A DNA stretch of 64,000 nucleotides from Paenibacillus aquistagni (GTDB lineage: Bacteria; Bacillota; Bacilli; Paenibacillales; Paenibacillaceae), in assembly GCF_900177815.1 (NCBI RefSeq), contig NZ_FXAZ01000004.1, positions 434,001-498,000 of the forward strand, given 5' to 3'. Position numbers and translations under genes: made by a program. The notes under the pieces are model-generated. The model ran no database searches and had not been told where the DNA came from. It saw nothing but the letters and a program-made list of their open reading frames with translations. Positions 1 to 7,888 of the stretch are shown in pieces; positions within the stretch are counted from its first letter, which is position 1, and each line of letters begins with the position of its first letter.

Positions 1-692
1 CCGTCAGGTCGAAGCACGTCGCCCCAAGGATAGCGGCGGCTTAGAAGGCCTCCTCTTGCCGCTGCCTCCCACTCAACCTCGCTAGGCAGTCTTACGCCAG
101 CCCACTGGCAATACGCATTGGCGTCGTTCCAGCTGATATGCACGACCGGATGATGCATGCGATCCTCGATATGGCTGCCGGGTCCTTCTGGCTGCTTCCA
201 ATAGGCTCCCTCCACAGCAAACCACCATGGCGTCTCTTGAGGCGAGCCGATGATTGGCAGCTGCTCAGGATTGTCGATCAGCAGATGGAAGACATAGGAC
301 CAGCGGAAGAGTTCGGCATCGGTCGCATAACCGGTCGCTTCAATGAATCGTGCGAACTCTTCATTGGTGACAGTATGAGGCGCCATGCGAAAGGCCTCTA
401 TCTCGACAGGCCGTGCAGGTCCCTCGGCATCTGCTGGAAAGCCTACATCCTCATCGGTACCAAGGATGTAGGTGCCAGCAGGGATCAGCGGCCAGTCTGA
501 TGTATCGACCGCAGCCACATCTGCGCGAGCCAGTCTCTCCTGCTCTATGGTTGACGAAGGAGCATCGGCAGCAGCTAAGCTGTGCGAATCGATGGCTTGG
601 CGTGTTCCAGCGCAACAAGAAGGCGAGGCTGTCGCTTCTATGGTCTTGGCTTCTTCTACGGATGCTGCCGCTAACGGAATCCACTTTTTCAT
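1..692 (-). CDS. Formylglycine-generating enzyme (SUMF1/FGE family), 3' end beyond the window
   Basis: FGE converts the active-site cysteine (CxPxR) of type I sulfatases to formylglycine in the cytoplasm. The reading frame is open from ATG at 692 to the window edge (230 codons) after AAGGAGCG eight bases upstream. After a roughly 65-residue extension containing a CC pair comes the family core: [27 protein letters not shown], then [18 protein letters not shown] and [15 protein letters not shown]. The catalytic cysteines near the C-terminus lie off the window, so activity cannot be judged. It is last of a minus-strand run (CHR, CHR, ROK regulator, FGE) divergent from a CxPxR sulfatase at 3715-5235, its obvious substrate. 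The family call is firm; the pairing with that sulfatase is inference from position. Confidence 0.9.
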   Translation of the reverse strand, partial: MKKWIPLAAASVEEAKTIEATASPSCCAGTRQAIDSHSLAAADAPSSTIEQERLARADVAAVDTSDWPLIPAGTYILGTDEDVGFPADAEGPARPVEIEAFRMAPHTVTNEEFARFIEATGYATDAELFRWSYVFHLLIDNPEQLPIIGSPQETPWWFAVEGAYWKQPEGPGSHIEDRMHHPVVHISWNDANAYCQWAGVRLPSEVEWEAAARGGLLSRRYPWGDVLRPD

Positions 693-805
693 ATACAACG
701 CTCCTTGCAGATACAATGAATGGTATCATTTCGATCAGTTAACTAGGGATAATGCCATCGTAGCTCCCTCGGCTTTCTTTTTCCATAGGAATCCTGCAGC
801 TCAGA

Positions 806-2050
806 CTACCCTTGCAGACCGGGATTATGGTGAGACAAGCGATCAATAATAATTAGAGCCGCGCCTACTGCGATGGCTTCTTCACCAAATGCTCCCTTGC
901 TGAACACGACCTGATAGTCAGGATAATGATAGGTTTTACGAATAGCCGTCTGAGTAGCCGTATAGAAATACAGATCATGGTTGGTCATTAACGGCCCGCC
1001 CAGCACCACCTTCTCGGGATGGAGCACATTCAGCAGATTGGCAAGCCCAATGCCGAAGTAGGTAGCAGCTTGGGTAATGATCTCTGTTGTCAACGGGTCT
1101 TGGTGCCGCAGTGCTGCAAGCACATGCTTGAGCTGGACCTCTTCATTGGGCTTCACGAATGAGGAAAGGCAGCTGCTGCGCCCCATTCTAAGCTTTGATC
1201 TTAATTCGCGTTCAATGGCGTAGACCGAGCAGTAGGTGTCCAGACAGCCATGATTGCCTTCGCGTGTGCGATAGGGGAGGCCATCGCTTTGGATGATCAT
1301 CTGACCTAGTGAGCCTTCCATATCAATGGCCCCATAAATGAGTTTGCCATCAGACATCATGGCGGAGCGAAGTCCAATCCCCACATGGACGTAGAGCATG
1401 TGGCGTACATTCTTCATCCGATCGGCAAACGATTCCGCGACGATGGCCGTGTTGGCTCCGTTGTCGAGCCGCACGGGAATATGAAGCAGTTCTTCGAATC
1501 GTGCGACAATGTCCACCTGACGCCAGCCAGGCGCTTGGAACCATTCTGGCTGTTCGATGCGGCCTGTGAAGCGATTGAGCGGACCAACTGCCCCAATGCC
1601 CATGCCTAGGAGCTGCTGCTGGAGCAGAGGATGCTCTTCCTTCCACTGGTTGATCTGCAAGATAACTTGCTTGATGAGCACATCTGGCGTCATCTTGTCA
1701 TGCATGTCCCATACTTGTGAAGCGAGCTTCTGACCGCTTAGATCCAACAGCACAAGGCGTGAGCTTACACGAGAGATATCAAGCCCTAAACTGCAGCCGT
1801 AATCAGGGCGAACTCGATATAAAATGGGTCTTCGCCCCCCTGTAGAAGCCCCGAACCCGCACTCTTCAATAAGGCCTGAGGCTATCAGATCCTCTAATAC
1901 GCGTGTTAAGGTGCTGACCGTTAATCCGGATTGGTGAAGCAGATCCAGCTTGGATATTTCATGCTTTCTGCGAATCATGCTGAAGATTTCTTTGGCCTTG
2001 TGAGAAACGATCCGATCCGCAGGATCGATAATTGGAGTATCCTTAGGCAT
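806..2050 (-). CDS. ROK family transcriptional regulator (HTH plus non-catalytic sugar-kinase fold)
   Basis: About 414 residues. An N-terminal winged helix-turn-helix (residues about 10-70, ISKLDLLHQSGLTVSTLTRV) is followed by a ROK domain as in XylR and NagC repressors. The kinase site is degraded: the usual NDAN motif reads DNGAN, so the catalytic Asp is Gly, and the zinc motif CxCGxxGCxE reads REGNHGCLD, lacking the first two cysteines. This fits a sensor rather than an enzyme. ATG at 2050 follows GGGGATGG; it overlaps the end of the upstream CHR gene by 8 bp, implying translational coupling. It probably responds to a sugar or sulfated sugar and controls the divergent sulfatase; the palindrome at 3615-3651 is a candidate operator. 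The ligand is unknown. Confidence 0.85.
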   Translation of the reverse strand: MPKDTPIIDPADRIVSHKAKEIFSMIRRKHEISKLDLLHQSGLTVSTLTRVLEDLIASGLIEECGFGASTGGRRPILYRVRPDYGCSLGLDISRVSSRLVLLDLSGQKLASQVWDMHDKMTPDVLIKQVILQINQWKEEHPLLQQQLLGMGIGAVGPLNRFTGRIEQPEWFQAPGWRQVDIVARFEELLHIPVRLDNGANTAIVAESFADRMKNVRHMLYVHVGIGLRSAMMSDGKLIYGAIDMEGSLGQMIIQSDGLPYRTREGNHGCLDTYCSVYAIERELRSKLRMGRSSCLSSFVKPNEEVQLKHVLAALRHQDPLTTEIITQAATYFGIGLANLLNVLHPEKVVLGGPLMTNHDLYFYTATQTAIRKTYHYPDYQVVFSKGAFGEEAIAVGAALIIIDRLSHHNPGLQG

Positions 2051-2585
2051 ACAATACCATCCCCGCAATTCCTGAGATTAAGATGACAGCAATCGGATGG
2101 ATGCGGAACTTGACCAGCGCGAGCAGGGCAAGAGCAAAGATGCCAATACTGATATATGTGCTGTTGGACCAGCCGCTAAGAAGACCCGCATTCATCGTCA
2201 TATTAACCGCTGCATAGGCAATAAGCGCTACGACAGCAGGCTTCATGCCATCAAGTGCAGCCTGCACCCAATGATTATCATACATTTTATAGAAAATAGT
2301 GGCAACCAGCAGCATGATGATGGCAGAGGGAAGAACAATTCCTAGGCTTGCCACAAGAACGCCGGGTATCCCTTGGGCAGCATATCCAACATATACAGCG
2401 CTATTCATCGCAACAGGCCCTGGGGCCATCCCTGCCAGAGTCACAGCTTCAGTATACTGCTGCGGCGTAAGCCACATGTGCGTCAGGGCTTCGTGCTCAA
2501 TAATAGGGAGCATGGCATAGCCGCCGCCAAAGGATATAAAGCCTAGCTTGAAAAAGGTCCAAAATAATTCCCAAAGTACAAACAT
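2043..2585 (-). CDS. CHR (ChrA-like) family membrane transporter, short-chain, second of a pair
   Basis: A 180-residue membrane protein with the CHR signature FGGGYAML near the N-terminus and several hydrophobic segments. Short-chain CHR proteins of about 180-200 residues work as adjacent pairs, equivalent to one long ChrA; its partner is at 2879-3508. The characterised activity of the family is chromate export, but chromate is a sulfate analogue. Here the pair sits between a sulfatase and its activating enzyme, so sulfate or another oxyanion is a reasonable alternative substrate (inference). ATG at 2585 has GAAGG upstream. The end overlaps the ROK gene by 8 bp. Confidence 0.85.
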   Translation of the reverse strand: MFVLWELFWTFFKLGFISFGGGYAMLPIIEHEALTHMWLTPQQYTEAVTLAGMAPGPVAMNSAVYVGYAAQGIPGVLVASLGIVLPSAIIMLLVATIFYKMYDNHWVQAALDGMKPAVVALIAYAAVNMTMNAGLLSGWSNSTYISIGIFALALLALVKFRIHPIAVILISGIAGMVLYA

Positions 2586-2878
2586 GCTGATGCCTTCTTT
2601 CTGCGTGATAGACTGTTGCCCTAAAGGTTAGGAACGATGTATGGAAGGGGCATGATGGCTGCAAAATTCTTATCTCCAGAGATAAAGCGGCGATGCTTCG
2701 GTTCGGTTGTCTTGCGGTCCTGACTTATGCAGTCACAAGGTGAGCGGTCACATTTTATAAAACAAAAGCGTCAAAGCCTCTCTTTATGCTGCGCAGGTTG
2801 CTTGGTGCTTATCGTTGCATATGGCGAAAGGGATAAAGTTATCACGAGCGTACCCATTAAGCTTATCGATGAAGCTCC

Positions 2879-3508
2879 TCATGAATGATGCGAGGTCTGC
2901 TGGTATTTGTGCTTGTGGCGATGAGACTTCGGCGGGCTCGTTGAACGCATTCTCATCCACTCCATGACAAGGCCGGCAATGGTGCCCAGTACTAAGACTA
3001 GAACAGGATGGATCGGCGTGAACAAGAGCAGCAGCGCACAGACACTCATCGCGGTCCAAGAAAAGAGATCCTTCAGCGTTCTTCGTCCCATGCGAATGGC
3101 AGCGAAGGCGATTAAGGCGATAACAGCGGGCTTAATGCCTGATAATGCAGCATGGACAAGCGGATGGCTGCTGTACTTGGATATGCCAAGGCAGATGACA
3201 AGCATAATAATGATTGTTGGCAGCGAGATGCCGATGATCGAAGCGATGAGGCCAGGAAGCCCGGCAATCCGGTATCCGATTAAGCCGGCAGCATTGACGC
3301 CGATTCCGCCAGGCGCGGCCCCTGCAAGCGCGGTGATCTCATTCATCTCCGTCTCCTCCAGCCAGTGCCAGTGTTCGACAACCTCCCGATCGAGGACGGG
3401 AAGGATCGCATAGCCGCCGCCGAAGGTTGTTGGAGCAATCTTGGTAAAAGTCATAAACAGCTGAGCGCACAGCTTCAGCTTGGAAGTCTCAGGCGAGGAT
3501 GGATGCAA
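2879..3508 (-). CDS. CHR (ChrA-like) family membrane transporter, short-chain, first of a pair
   Basis: A 209-residue membrane protein with FGGGYAILPVLDREVV and the family's AGAAPGGIGVNAAG loop. It starts at TTG 3508, chosen because GAAGGGGA lies five bases upstream. It is first in the minus-strand run and faces the sulfatase across a 206-bp divergent region. It is separated from its partner by 293 bp, unusually far for a CHR pair. That spacer holds an AT-rich stretch (about 2750-2765) that might carry a second promoter, but I see no gene in it. The C-terminal tail is histidine-rich (KSHRHKHKYQQTSHHS), a possible metal-binding or simply disordered tail. Confidence 0.85.
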   Translation of the reverse strand: MHPSSPETSKLKLCAQLFMTFTKIAPTTFGGGYAILPVLDREVVEHWHWLEETEMNEITALAGAAPGGIGVNAAGLIGYRIAGLPGLIASIIGISLPTIIIMLVICLGISKYSSHPLVHAALSGIKPAVIALIAFAAIRMGRRTLKDLFSWTAMSVCALLLLFTPIHPVLVLVLGTIAGLVMEWMRMRSTSPPKSHRHKHKYQQTSHHS

Positions 3509-3614
3509 GATGTCCCCTTCTTTCTATCCGAACTTGTTACTTTTAGTATATCGCACTTAATTCCAAAATGAAATAAACTTTAATATATTCTATATATAAA
3601 GGATTTTTAAATGG

Positions 3615-3651
3615 AGTGTAGAAGCTTATTTATAAATAAAACTATTACACT
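3615..3651. promoter_or_regulatory. Palindrome in the divergent sulfatase/CHR region, candidate ROK operator
   Basis: Outer arms AGTGTA (3615-3620) and TACACT (3646-3651) flank a perfect 14-bp palindrome TTATTTATAAATAA (3626-3639). ROK repressors of the NagC/Mlc/XylR type bind AT-rich inverted repeats with TTATTT-like arms, and a ROK regulator is encoded in the divergent run. Assignment to that regulator is inference. Confidence 0.5.
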
Positions 3652-3714
3652 TCTGTTCATTATGGATGGAACTCTACATATCTGTGAAGGACAGGGCTGA
3701 AAGGAGTCATCATC

Positions 3715-5235
3715 ATGGCACAGGCAGGAACGGCAAAGCAGCCGAATATCCTGTTTATTACGGTAGATCAGATGCGATTCGACTGCTTAAGCATTGCAGG
3801 GCATCCGATTGTGGAGACACCGAATCTGGATGAATTGGCAAGAACGGGGGTTCGATTCGATCGAGCCTACACTGCGACACCATCATGCATCCCGGCTCGA
3901 GCGGCTATCTTTACAGGCCAAAGTCCGGCCCATCATGGACGAACCGGCTACGAGGATTGTGTGCCGTGGCGCTACGAGGAAACCATGCCAGGCGAGCTTG
4001 CAAAGGCGGGATATCATACCCAATGTGTTGGCAAGATGCATGTGTATCCTGCAAGAAGCCTGCTTGGCTTTCACAATGTCGTTATGCATGACGGGTATCT
4101 TCACCATAATCGAATGAGGCATAATGTCGCTGCTAAGGATCATTTTGACCAAGTGGATGATTATTTGGTGTGGCTGCGCCAGCAGGTGCCGTCTGCGGAT
4201 CTTGTTGATCTGGGATTGGACTGCAATGCTTCCACCGTAGCTAGACCATGGGAGCTTCCGGAGCGGCTGCACCCTACGAACTGGGTCGTCTCTGAATCGA
4301 TCGACTTCTTAAGACGTCGTGATCCTAGCAAACCGTTTTTCCTATGGATGTCCTTTGTAAGGCCTCATCCGCCATTTGATCCTCCTCAGGCATTCCTTGA
4401 TTTGTACAAGGATGCGGAAATACCAGAGCCTCCTGTCGGAGATTGGGCCATGCAGGAAGACCCTATGCAGCTCGGACTCAATCCAGTGACGGATAAAGGG
4501 CTTGTGCCGAAGCGCCGCTTGAAGCAAGCGATGGCGGCTTATTATGCTCTTATTACGCACCTCGATCATCAGATTGGGCGCTTCTTGCAGGTGCTAAACG
4601 AATACGGAGAGATGAACAATACCATTATTATCTTCACTTCTGATCATGGAGAGATGCTGGGCGATCATCATATGTTCCGCAAAGCTGTCCCTTATGAGGG
4701 CAGCGCGAGAATTCCGTTCATTCTCAATGATCCAGGCAATCGGCTTGGACTTAAAAGAGGCGCCGTGCGCAATGAGGTTATCGAGCTGAGAGATATTATG
4801 CCAACGGTGCTGGATGCCGCAGGGGCGAGAATTCCAGATGCAGTAGATGGCCGCAGCATTCTTGAGCTTGCACGGGCGGGCAGCGCCTCCCCTGACAGGC
4901 AGCAGGATGCTTCCCTAGATTCAGCTGTTCAAGGCTGGCGGCCGCATCTGCACGGCGAGCATGCCTACGGCCACTTGTCCAATCATTGGCTTACCAATGG
5001 CAAGGAGAAGTACATCTGGTTCTCACAGACGGGCCAAGAGCAGTATTTCAACCTTGAAAAGGATCCATTGGAGCTTCACAATGCGGTGAACGATGCAGAA
5101 TACGCAGATTGTATCGTGCATTGGAGACAGCAATTGATAGAGGAGCTAAAGGCTCGCGAGGAAGGGTACAGCGACGGAGAGCAATTAATTGCAGGCATAG
5201 CGCCACGATCGACGCTTTCTTTTCTCAAAGCATAA
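3715..5235 (+). CDS. Type I sulfatase (alkaline phosphatase superfamily), cytoplasmic
   Basis: A 506-residue sulfatase that hydrolyses a sulfate ester. Visible active-site features: VDQMR (residues 17-21, metal site), the formylglycine motif CIPAR with Cys58, GKMHVY, RPHPPFDPP, and TSDHGEMLGDHHMFRK. The C-terminal part ends with EQYFNLEKDPLELHN, the usual sulfatase end module. There is no signal peptide, so it should act on imported substrates and release sulfate in the cytoplasm. The start is ATG 3715 after AAGGAG. It stands alone on the plus strand, divergent from the CHR/CHR/ROK/FGE run, and is followed by a terminator. The substrate cannot be read from sequence; sulfated sugars are plausible given the ROK regulator. 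Confidence 0.93.
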   Translation: MAQAGTAKQPNILFITVDQMRFDCLSIAGHPIVETPNLDELARTGVRFDRAYTATPSCIPARAAIFTGQSPAHHGRTGYEDCVPWRYEETMPGELAKAGYHTQCVGKMHVYPARSLLGFHNVVMHDGYLHHNRMRHNVAAKDHFDQVDDYLVWLRQQVPSADLVDLGLDCNASTVARPWELPERLHPTNWVVSESIDFLRRRDPSKPFFLWMSFVRPHPPFDPPQAFLDLYKDAEIPEPPVGDWAMQEDPMQLGLNPVTDKGLVPKRRLKQAMAAYYALITHLDHQIGRFLQVLNEYGEMNNTIIIFTSDHGEMLGDHHMFRKAVPYEGSARIPFILNDPGNRLGLKRGAVRNEVIELRDIMPTVLDAAGARIPDAVDGRSILELARAGSASPDRQQDASLDSAVQGWRPHLHGEHAYGHLSNHWLTNGKEKYIWFSQTGQEQYFNLEKDPLELHNAVNDAEYADCIVHWRQQLIEELKAREEGYSDGEQLIAGIAPRSTLSFLKA

Positions 5236-5276
5236 GGAATTCAGTGCAAGAATGAACTTGTTATGCAAAAAAAGCT

Positions 5277-5322
5277 AGAGTCCTTTCTCTTGGGGTGCCC
5301 CTATGAGGAAAGGACTCTTTTC
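5277..5322 (+). terminator. Rho-independent terminator after the sulfatase
   Basis: Stem AGAGTCCTTTC / GAAAGGACTCT followed by TTTTCTTG. Confidence 0.85.
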
Positions 5323-5414
5323 TTGTTAGTGCTTGGTTGGGTATCGCGCTTCAACCCTAAGATCGGGTGTGGATCTATGTAGATTCAGAAGTAAACAGCA
5401 TGAAACGGGTTGAT

Positions 5415-5455
5415 TAAAAAAAGCGAGTCCAAGGCATCCCGCCATGGACTCGCTT
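5415..5455 (-). terminator. Terminator of sodA
   Basis: On the minus strand AAGCGAGTCCA pairs with TGGACTCGCTT and is followed by a run of seven T. Confidence 0.9.
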
Positions 5456-5472
5456 CGTTATGTGTATACTGC

Positions 5473-6087
5473 TTATTTTGCAGCAGCTTCGTAGCGTTTT
5501 TCAACTTCAGACCAGTTTACAACGTTCCAGAAAGCGCCGATGTAATCAGGGCGTTTGTTTTGATATTTCAAGTAGTAAGCGTGCTCCCATACGTCAAGGC
5601 CTAAGATTGGAGTCTTGCCTTCCATGATTGGGGAGTCTTGGTTAGGCAAGCTGTATACGGACAATTTGCCGTCTTTGTCTACAGCGAGGAATGCCCAACC
5701 GGAACCAAAGCGAGTTGTAGCTGCTTTAGCAAAATCTTCTTTGAACTTGTCAAAGCCGCCAAGGTCATTGTTGATTGCGTCAGCAAGCTTGCCAGATGGT
5801 TGGCCGCCGCCGTTAGGTCCAATTACTTCCCAGAACAGGGAGTGGTTAGCATGGCCGCCGCCATTGTTGCGAACTGCAGTGCGGATGCTTTCAGGTACGC
5901 TGTCCAGATCCGCGATCAATTCTTCTACTGACTTCGATTGCAATTCAGGAGCGGACTCCAAAGCTGCATTCAAGTTCGTTACGTACGTATTATGGTGACG
6001 ATCGTGGTGAATCATCATTGTTGTTTCGTCAATGTGTGGTTCCAAAGCATTGTTTGCATAAGGGAGTGCTGGTAATTGATGTGCCAT
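5473..6087 (-). CDS. sodA: Superoxide dismutase, Mn/Fe family
   Basis: A 204-residue single-domain cytoplasmic enzyme that converts superoxide to peroxide and oxygen. Metal ligands are visible in [22 protein letters not shown] and [19 protein letters not shown]. The length is standard. ATG 6087 follows GGAGGTAATACAG. It has its own terminator and a long upstream region with a 34-bp palindrome (6193-6226). A second dismutase domain is present in the fusion gene at 12450-13946. The manganese form is likely by similarity to Bacillus SodA, but metal choice is not proven by sequence. Confidence 0.96.
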   Translation of the reverse strand: MAHQLPALPYANNALEPHIDETTMMIHHDRHHNTYVTNLNAALESAPELQSKSVEELIADLDSVPESIRTAVRNNGGGHANHSLFWEVIGPNGGGQPSGKLADAINNDLGGFDKFKEDFAKAATTRFGSGWAFLAVDKDGKLSVYSLPNQDSPIMEGKTPILGLDVWEHAYYLKYQNKRPDYIGAFWNVVNWSEVEKRYEAAAK

Positions 6088-6192
6088 CTGTATTACCTCC
6101 TGATAATTTTAAAACTCTCTTCATTCATTAAACATGATTGCAGTGAATAAATCAACAAAAATGTTTAAAAAGTCGGTTAAATGTTGCCATGT

Positions 6193-6226
6193 GTACACAA
6201 TGACATAATGTTATGTCATAATGTAC
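6193..6226. promoter_or_regulatory. 34-bp near-perfect palindrome upstream of sodA
   Basis: The core ATGACATAA-TG-TTATGTCAT is perfect (20 bp) and the outer GTACA/TGTAC arms also match, 30 of 32 arm bases in total. It lies about 105 bp upstream of the sodA start and far upstream of the GNAT gene at 6585. It does not match the PerR, Fur or Zur boxes as I know them. It could be a repressor operator or an RNA hairpin. Confidence 0.6.
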
Positions 6227-6364
6227 CTGCAGGCACTCTATTAATAGTACCCGAATAAGAGGGTTCTCAAACGCTAATGTCCTGTTTTTCCCAAATACAA
6301 CCTTTAGGAATGTGAGGAGGCAAGTAGGTGATGATAGAAAGTGCTGGAAATAAAAACCGAAGAA

Positions 6365-6418
6365 AAAGCGCTTAAAACGCAATAATTGCTTGGAAACGGT
6401 TACAATTAAGCGCTTTCA
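6365..6418. promoter_or_regulatory. Cluster of cre-like elements in the sodA/GNAT intergenic region
   Basis: An 11-bp inverted repeat, AAAGCGCTTAA (6365-6375) and TTAAGCGCTTT (6406-6416), encloses TTGGAAACGGTTACA (6390-6404), which fits the cre consensus WTGNAANCGNWNNCW. On the minus strand TGAAAGCGCTTAAT (6418-6405) is a second near-cre. CcpA binding is inferred. The remainder of the 497-bp gap (6088-6584) is AT-rich with no gene that I can see. Confidence 0.5.
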
Positions 6419-6584
6419 CAAGAAAAATAGCTTTTTTTCGTATTTTTTTAAAGTTTTTGCGAAAGAAAGAAGGAATACTGTGCTTTTTGTCGTATTTGTA
6501 AACTTGTTTTGTTTGATAAACTAATCCCTATACAAGAGAGAGAGAGTATAGAACCAATCATGCTCAGGATGAGGAGAGTAATAC

Positions 6585-7019
6585 ATGAATGTTCGTTCCT
6601 TTCGATTGTCGGATTATATGCCGGCTACAGAGTTGTTGAAAGCCTCGCTATCAGAAGAGTGCTGTGAGAAGACGTTAGCAGCCTTGGCAAGACAGCTGAA
6701 GCTCGAGGGGGAGCTGGTTGTTGTAGCAGAGCTGGAGGAAGATTCTGAAGTAAAAATCGTTGGCGTTGCCATCGGTACGATTGACAGCAATAACGGCTAT
6801 TACTATCGTTTGGCTGTACACCCTGACTATCGCAGTCAAGGTATAGGGAAGGCTCTTGTTCAGAAGCTGGAGCAGAAGTTCCAGCAGCGTCAAGTTAGGA
6901 ACATTATGATTGCTGCAGATGAGCATACGGAAGTTGTGCTTCCGTGGTTTGAGCAGCTAGGATATGGAGCGCAGCACGTACTCCGATCCTTGAAGAAGCT
7001 CCGCATTGTTACAGGCTGA
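6585..7019 (+). CDS. GNAT family N-acetyltransferase
   Basis: 144 residues with the acetyl-CoA binding motif A as VHPDYRSQGIGKAL (about residues 73-86) and the C-terminal LPWFEQLGY that follows strand 6 in this fold. The acceptor is unknown; it could be a protein N-terminus or a small amine. ATG 6585 follows GAGGAG. A terminator follows, so it is monocistronic. Confidence 0.85.
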   Translation: MNVRSFRLSDYMPATELLKASLSEECCEKTLAALARQLKLEGELVVVAELEEDSEVKIVGVAIGTIDSNNGYYYRLAVHPDYRSQGIGKALVQKLEQKFQQRQVRNIMIAADEHTEVVLPWFEQLGYGAQHVLRSLKKLRIVTG

Positions 7020-7068
7020 GCGTGGTTGATTTTGGAGGAAAGACATAATTGCATAATCCTGTATAGGA

Positions 7069-7116
7069 AGGCATATCTTTTCAAACGTTGCATTCGGCGA
7101 AAAGATATGCTTTTCT
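7069..7116 (+). terminator. Terminator after the GNAT gene
   Basis: Perfect 12-bp stem GCATATCTTTTC (7071-7082) / GAAAAGATATGC (7099-7110), then TTTTCT. Confidence 0.85.
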
Positions 7117-7169
7117 ATTATTAATCGTTGTTTTTGGAACTACACGTCATTTATAAATGAGGAAAGCCG

Positions 7170-7739
7170 ATGGAGCACTACAGACAAGTACTCGTAAAGA
7201 GCTTTAAGCATGATGGACATTTGCATCGGGTCTGGTTGAAAAACTGGCTCGTTCCTCAAGCGGTGCGGCATGCTCGCTTCAGCGGGCAGCAGATGCACGT
7301 CCTGATTAACAGCCAGACTCCAATCGTGGAATCAGACGGGAAGCAGTGGATGAGCAGGGTTCCTGCTGTCACCTTCTTGATTCCGAAGCTTTGGTTCAAT
7401 GTTGTTGCTTTGATCGAAGAGCAGGGCGTTCGCTATTACTGCAACATTGCCTCTCCTCCTTATGAATATGAGGATACCTTTACGTATATTGACTATGATC
7501 TGGATGTGATTCGTCATGCCAATGGCCACGTGGCTGTTGTGGACCGTGATGAGTACAATCACAACCGCATGCTGTATCACTATCCTGACATGGTGGAGCG
7601 AAAGGTAGCTGCAGGTCTTGAGGAAGTGCTGGAGCGCATTCATGCTGCTGAGCTTCCATTTGACGACGAGGCCGTCATTTGGCAGTACCGCCAGTGGGTG
7701 CAGTGGATGGCTGCGGCTGGGAAGCACAGACTGCAGTAA
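7170..7739 (+). CDS. DUF402 family protein, probable nucleoside di/triphosphate phosphatase (NtdP-like)
   Basis: 189 residues. The family hallmarks KSFKHDGHLHRVW, YYCNIASPP, YIDYDLDV and DRDEY are all present; the acidic cluster binds the metal in DUF402 enzymes. Bacillus and Staphylococcus relatives hydrolyse nucleoside tri- and diphosphates. It has no membrane segments and is cytoplasmic. The start ATG 7170 has a weak AGGAAAG. It is a single gene between two terminators. The fold is clear, the activity is by family. Confidence 0.85.
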   Translation: MEHYRQVLVKSFKHDGHLHRVWLKNWLVPQAVRHARFSGQQMHVLINSQTPIVESDGKQWMSRVPAVTFLIPKLWFNVVALIEEQGVRYYCNIASPPYEYEDTFTYIDYDLDVIRHANGHVAVVDRDEYNHNRMLYHYPDMVERKVAAGLEEVLERIHAAELPFDDEAVIWQYRQWVQWMAAAGKHRLQ

Positions 7740-7787
7740 TGCAGTATGGACTTAGGCTCTTTGAGCAAGGAATGGTCATGGTGGAGC

Positions 7788-7845
7788 AAAACGGCGCCGC
7801 GTTAGGGGAATGATCCTAACGAAGGGTGCCGTTTGTCCATTTTTA
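7788..7845 (+). terminator. Terminator after the DUF402 gene
   Basis: Long stem: AAACGGC with GCCGTTT, continued by CGTTAGG with CCTAACG; a T-run follows shortly after (7841-7845). Confidence 0.75.
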
Positions 7846-7888
7846 AATATAGGAATTGCAGCATCAGAGGAAAGGAGGGGAGCAGGTG

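Noticed and set aside
138..849. Plus-strand frames at the left edge
   Set aside because: They lie opposite the FGE gene or its promoter region; the minus-strand translation matches FGE throughout.
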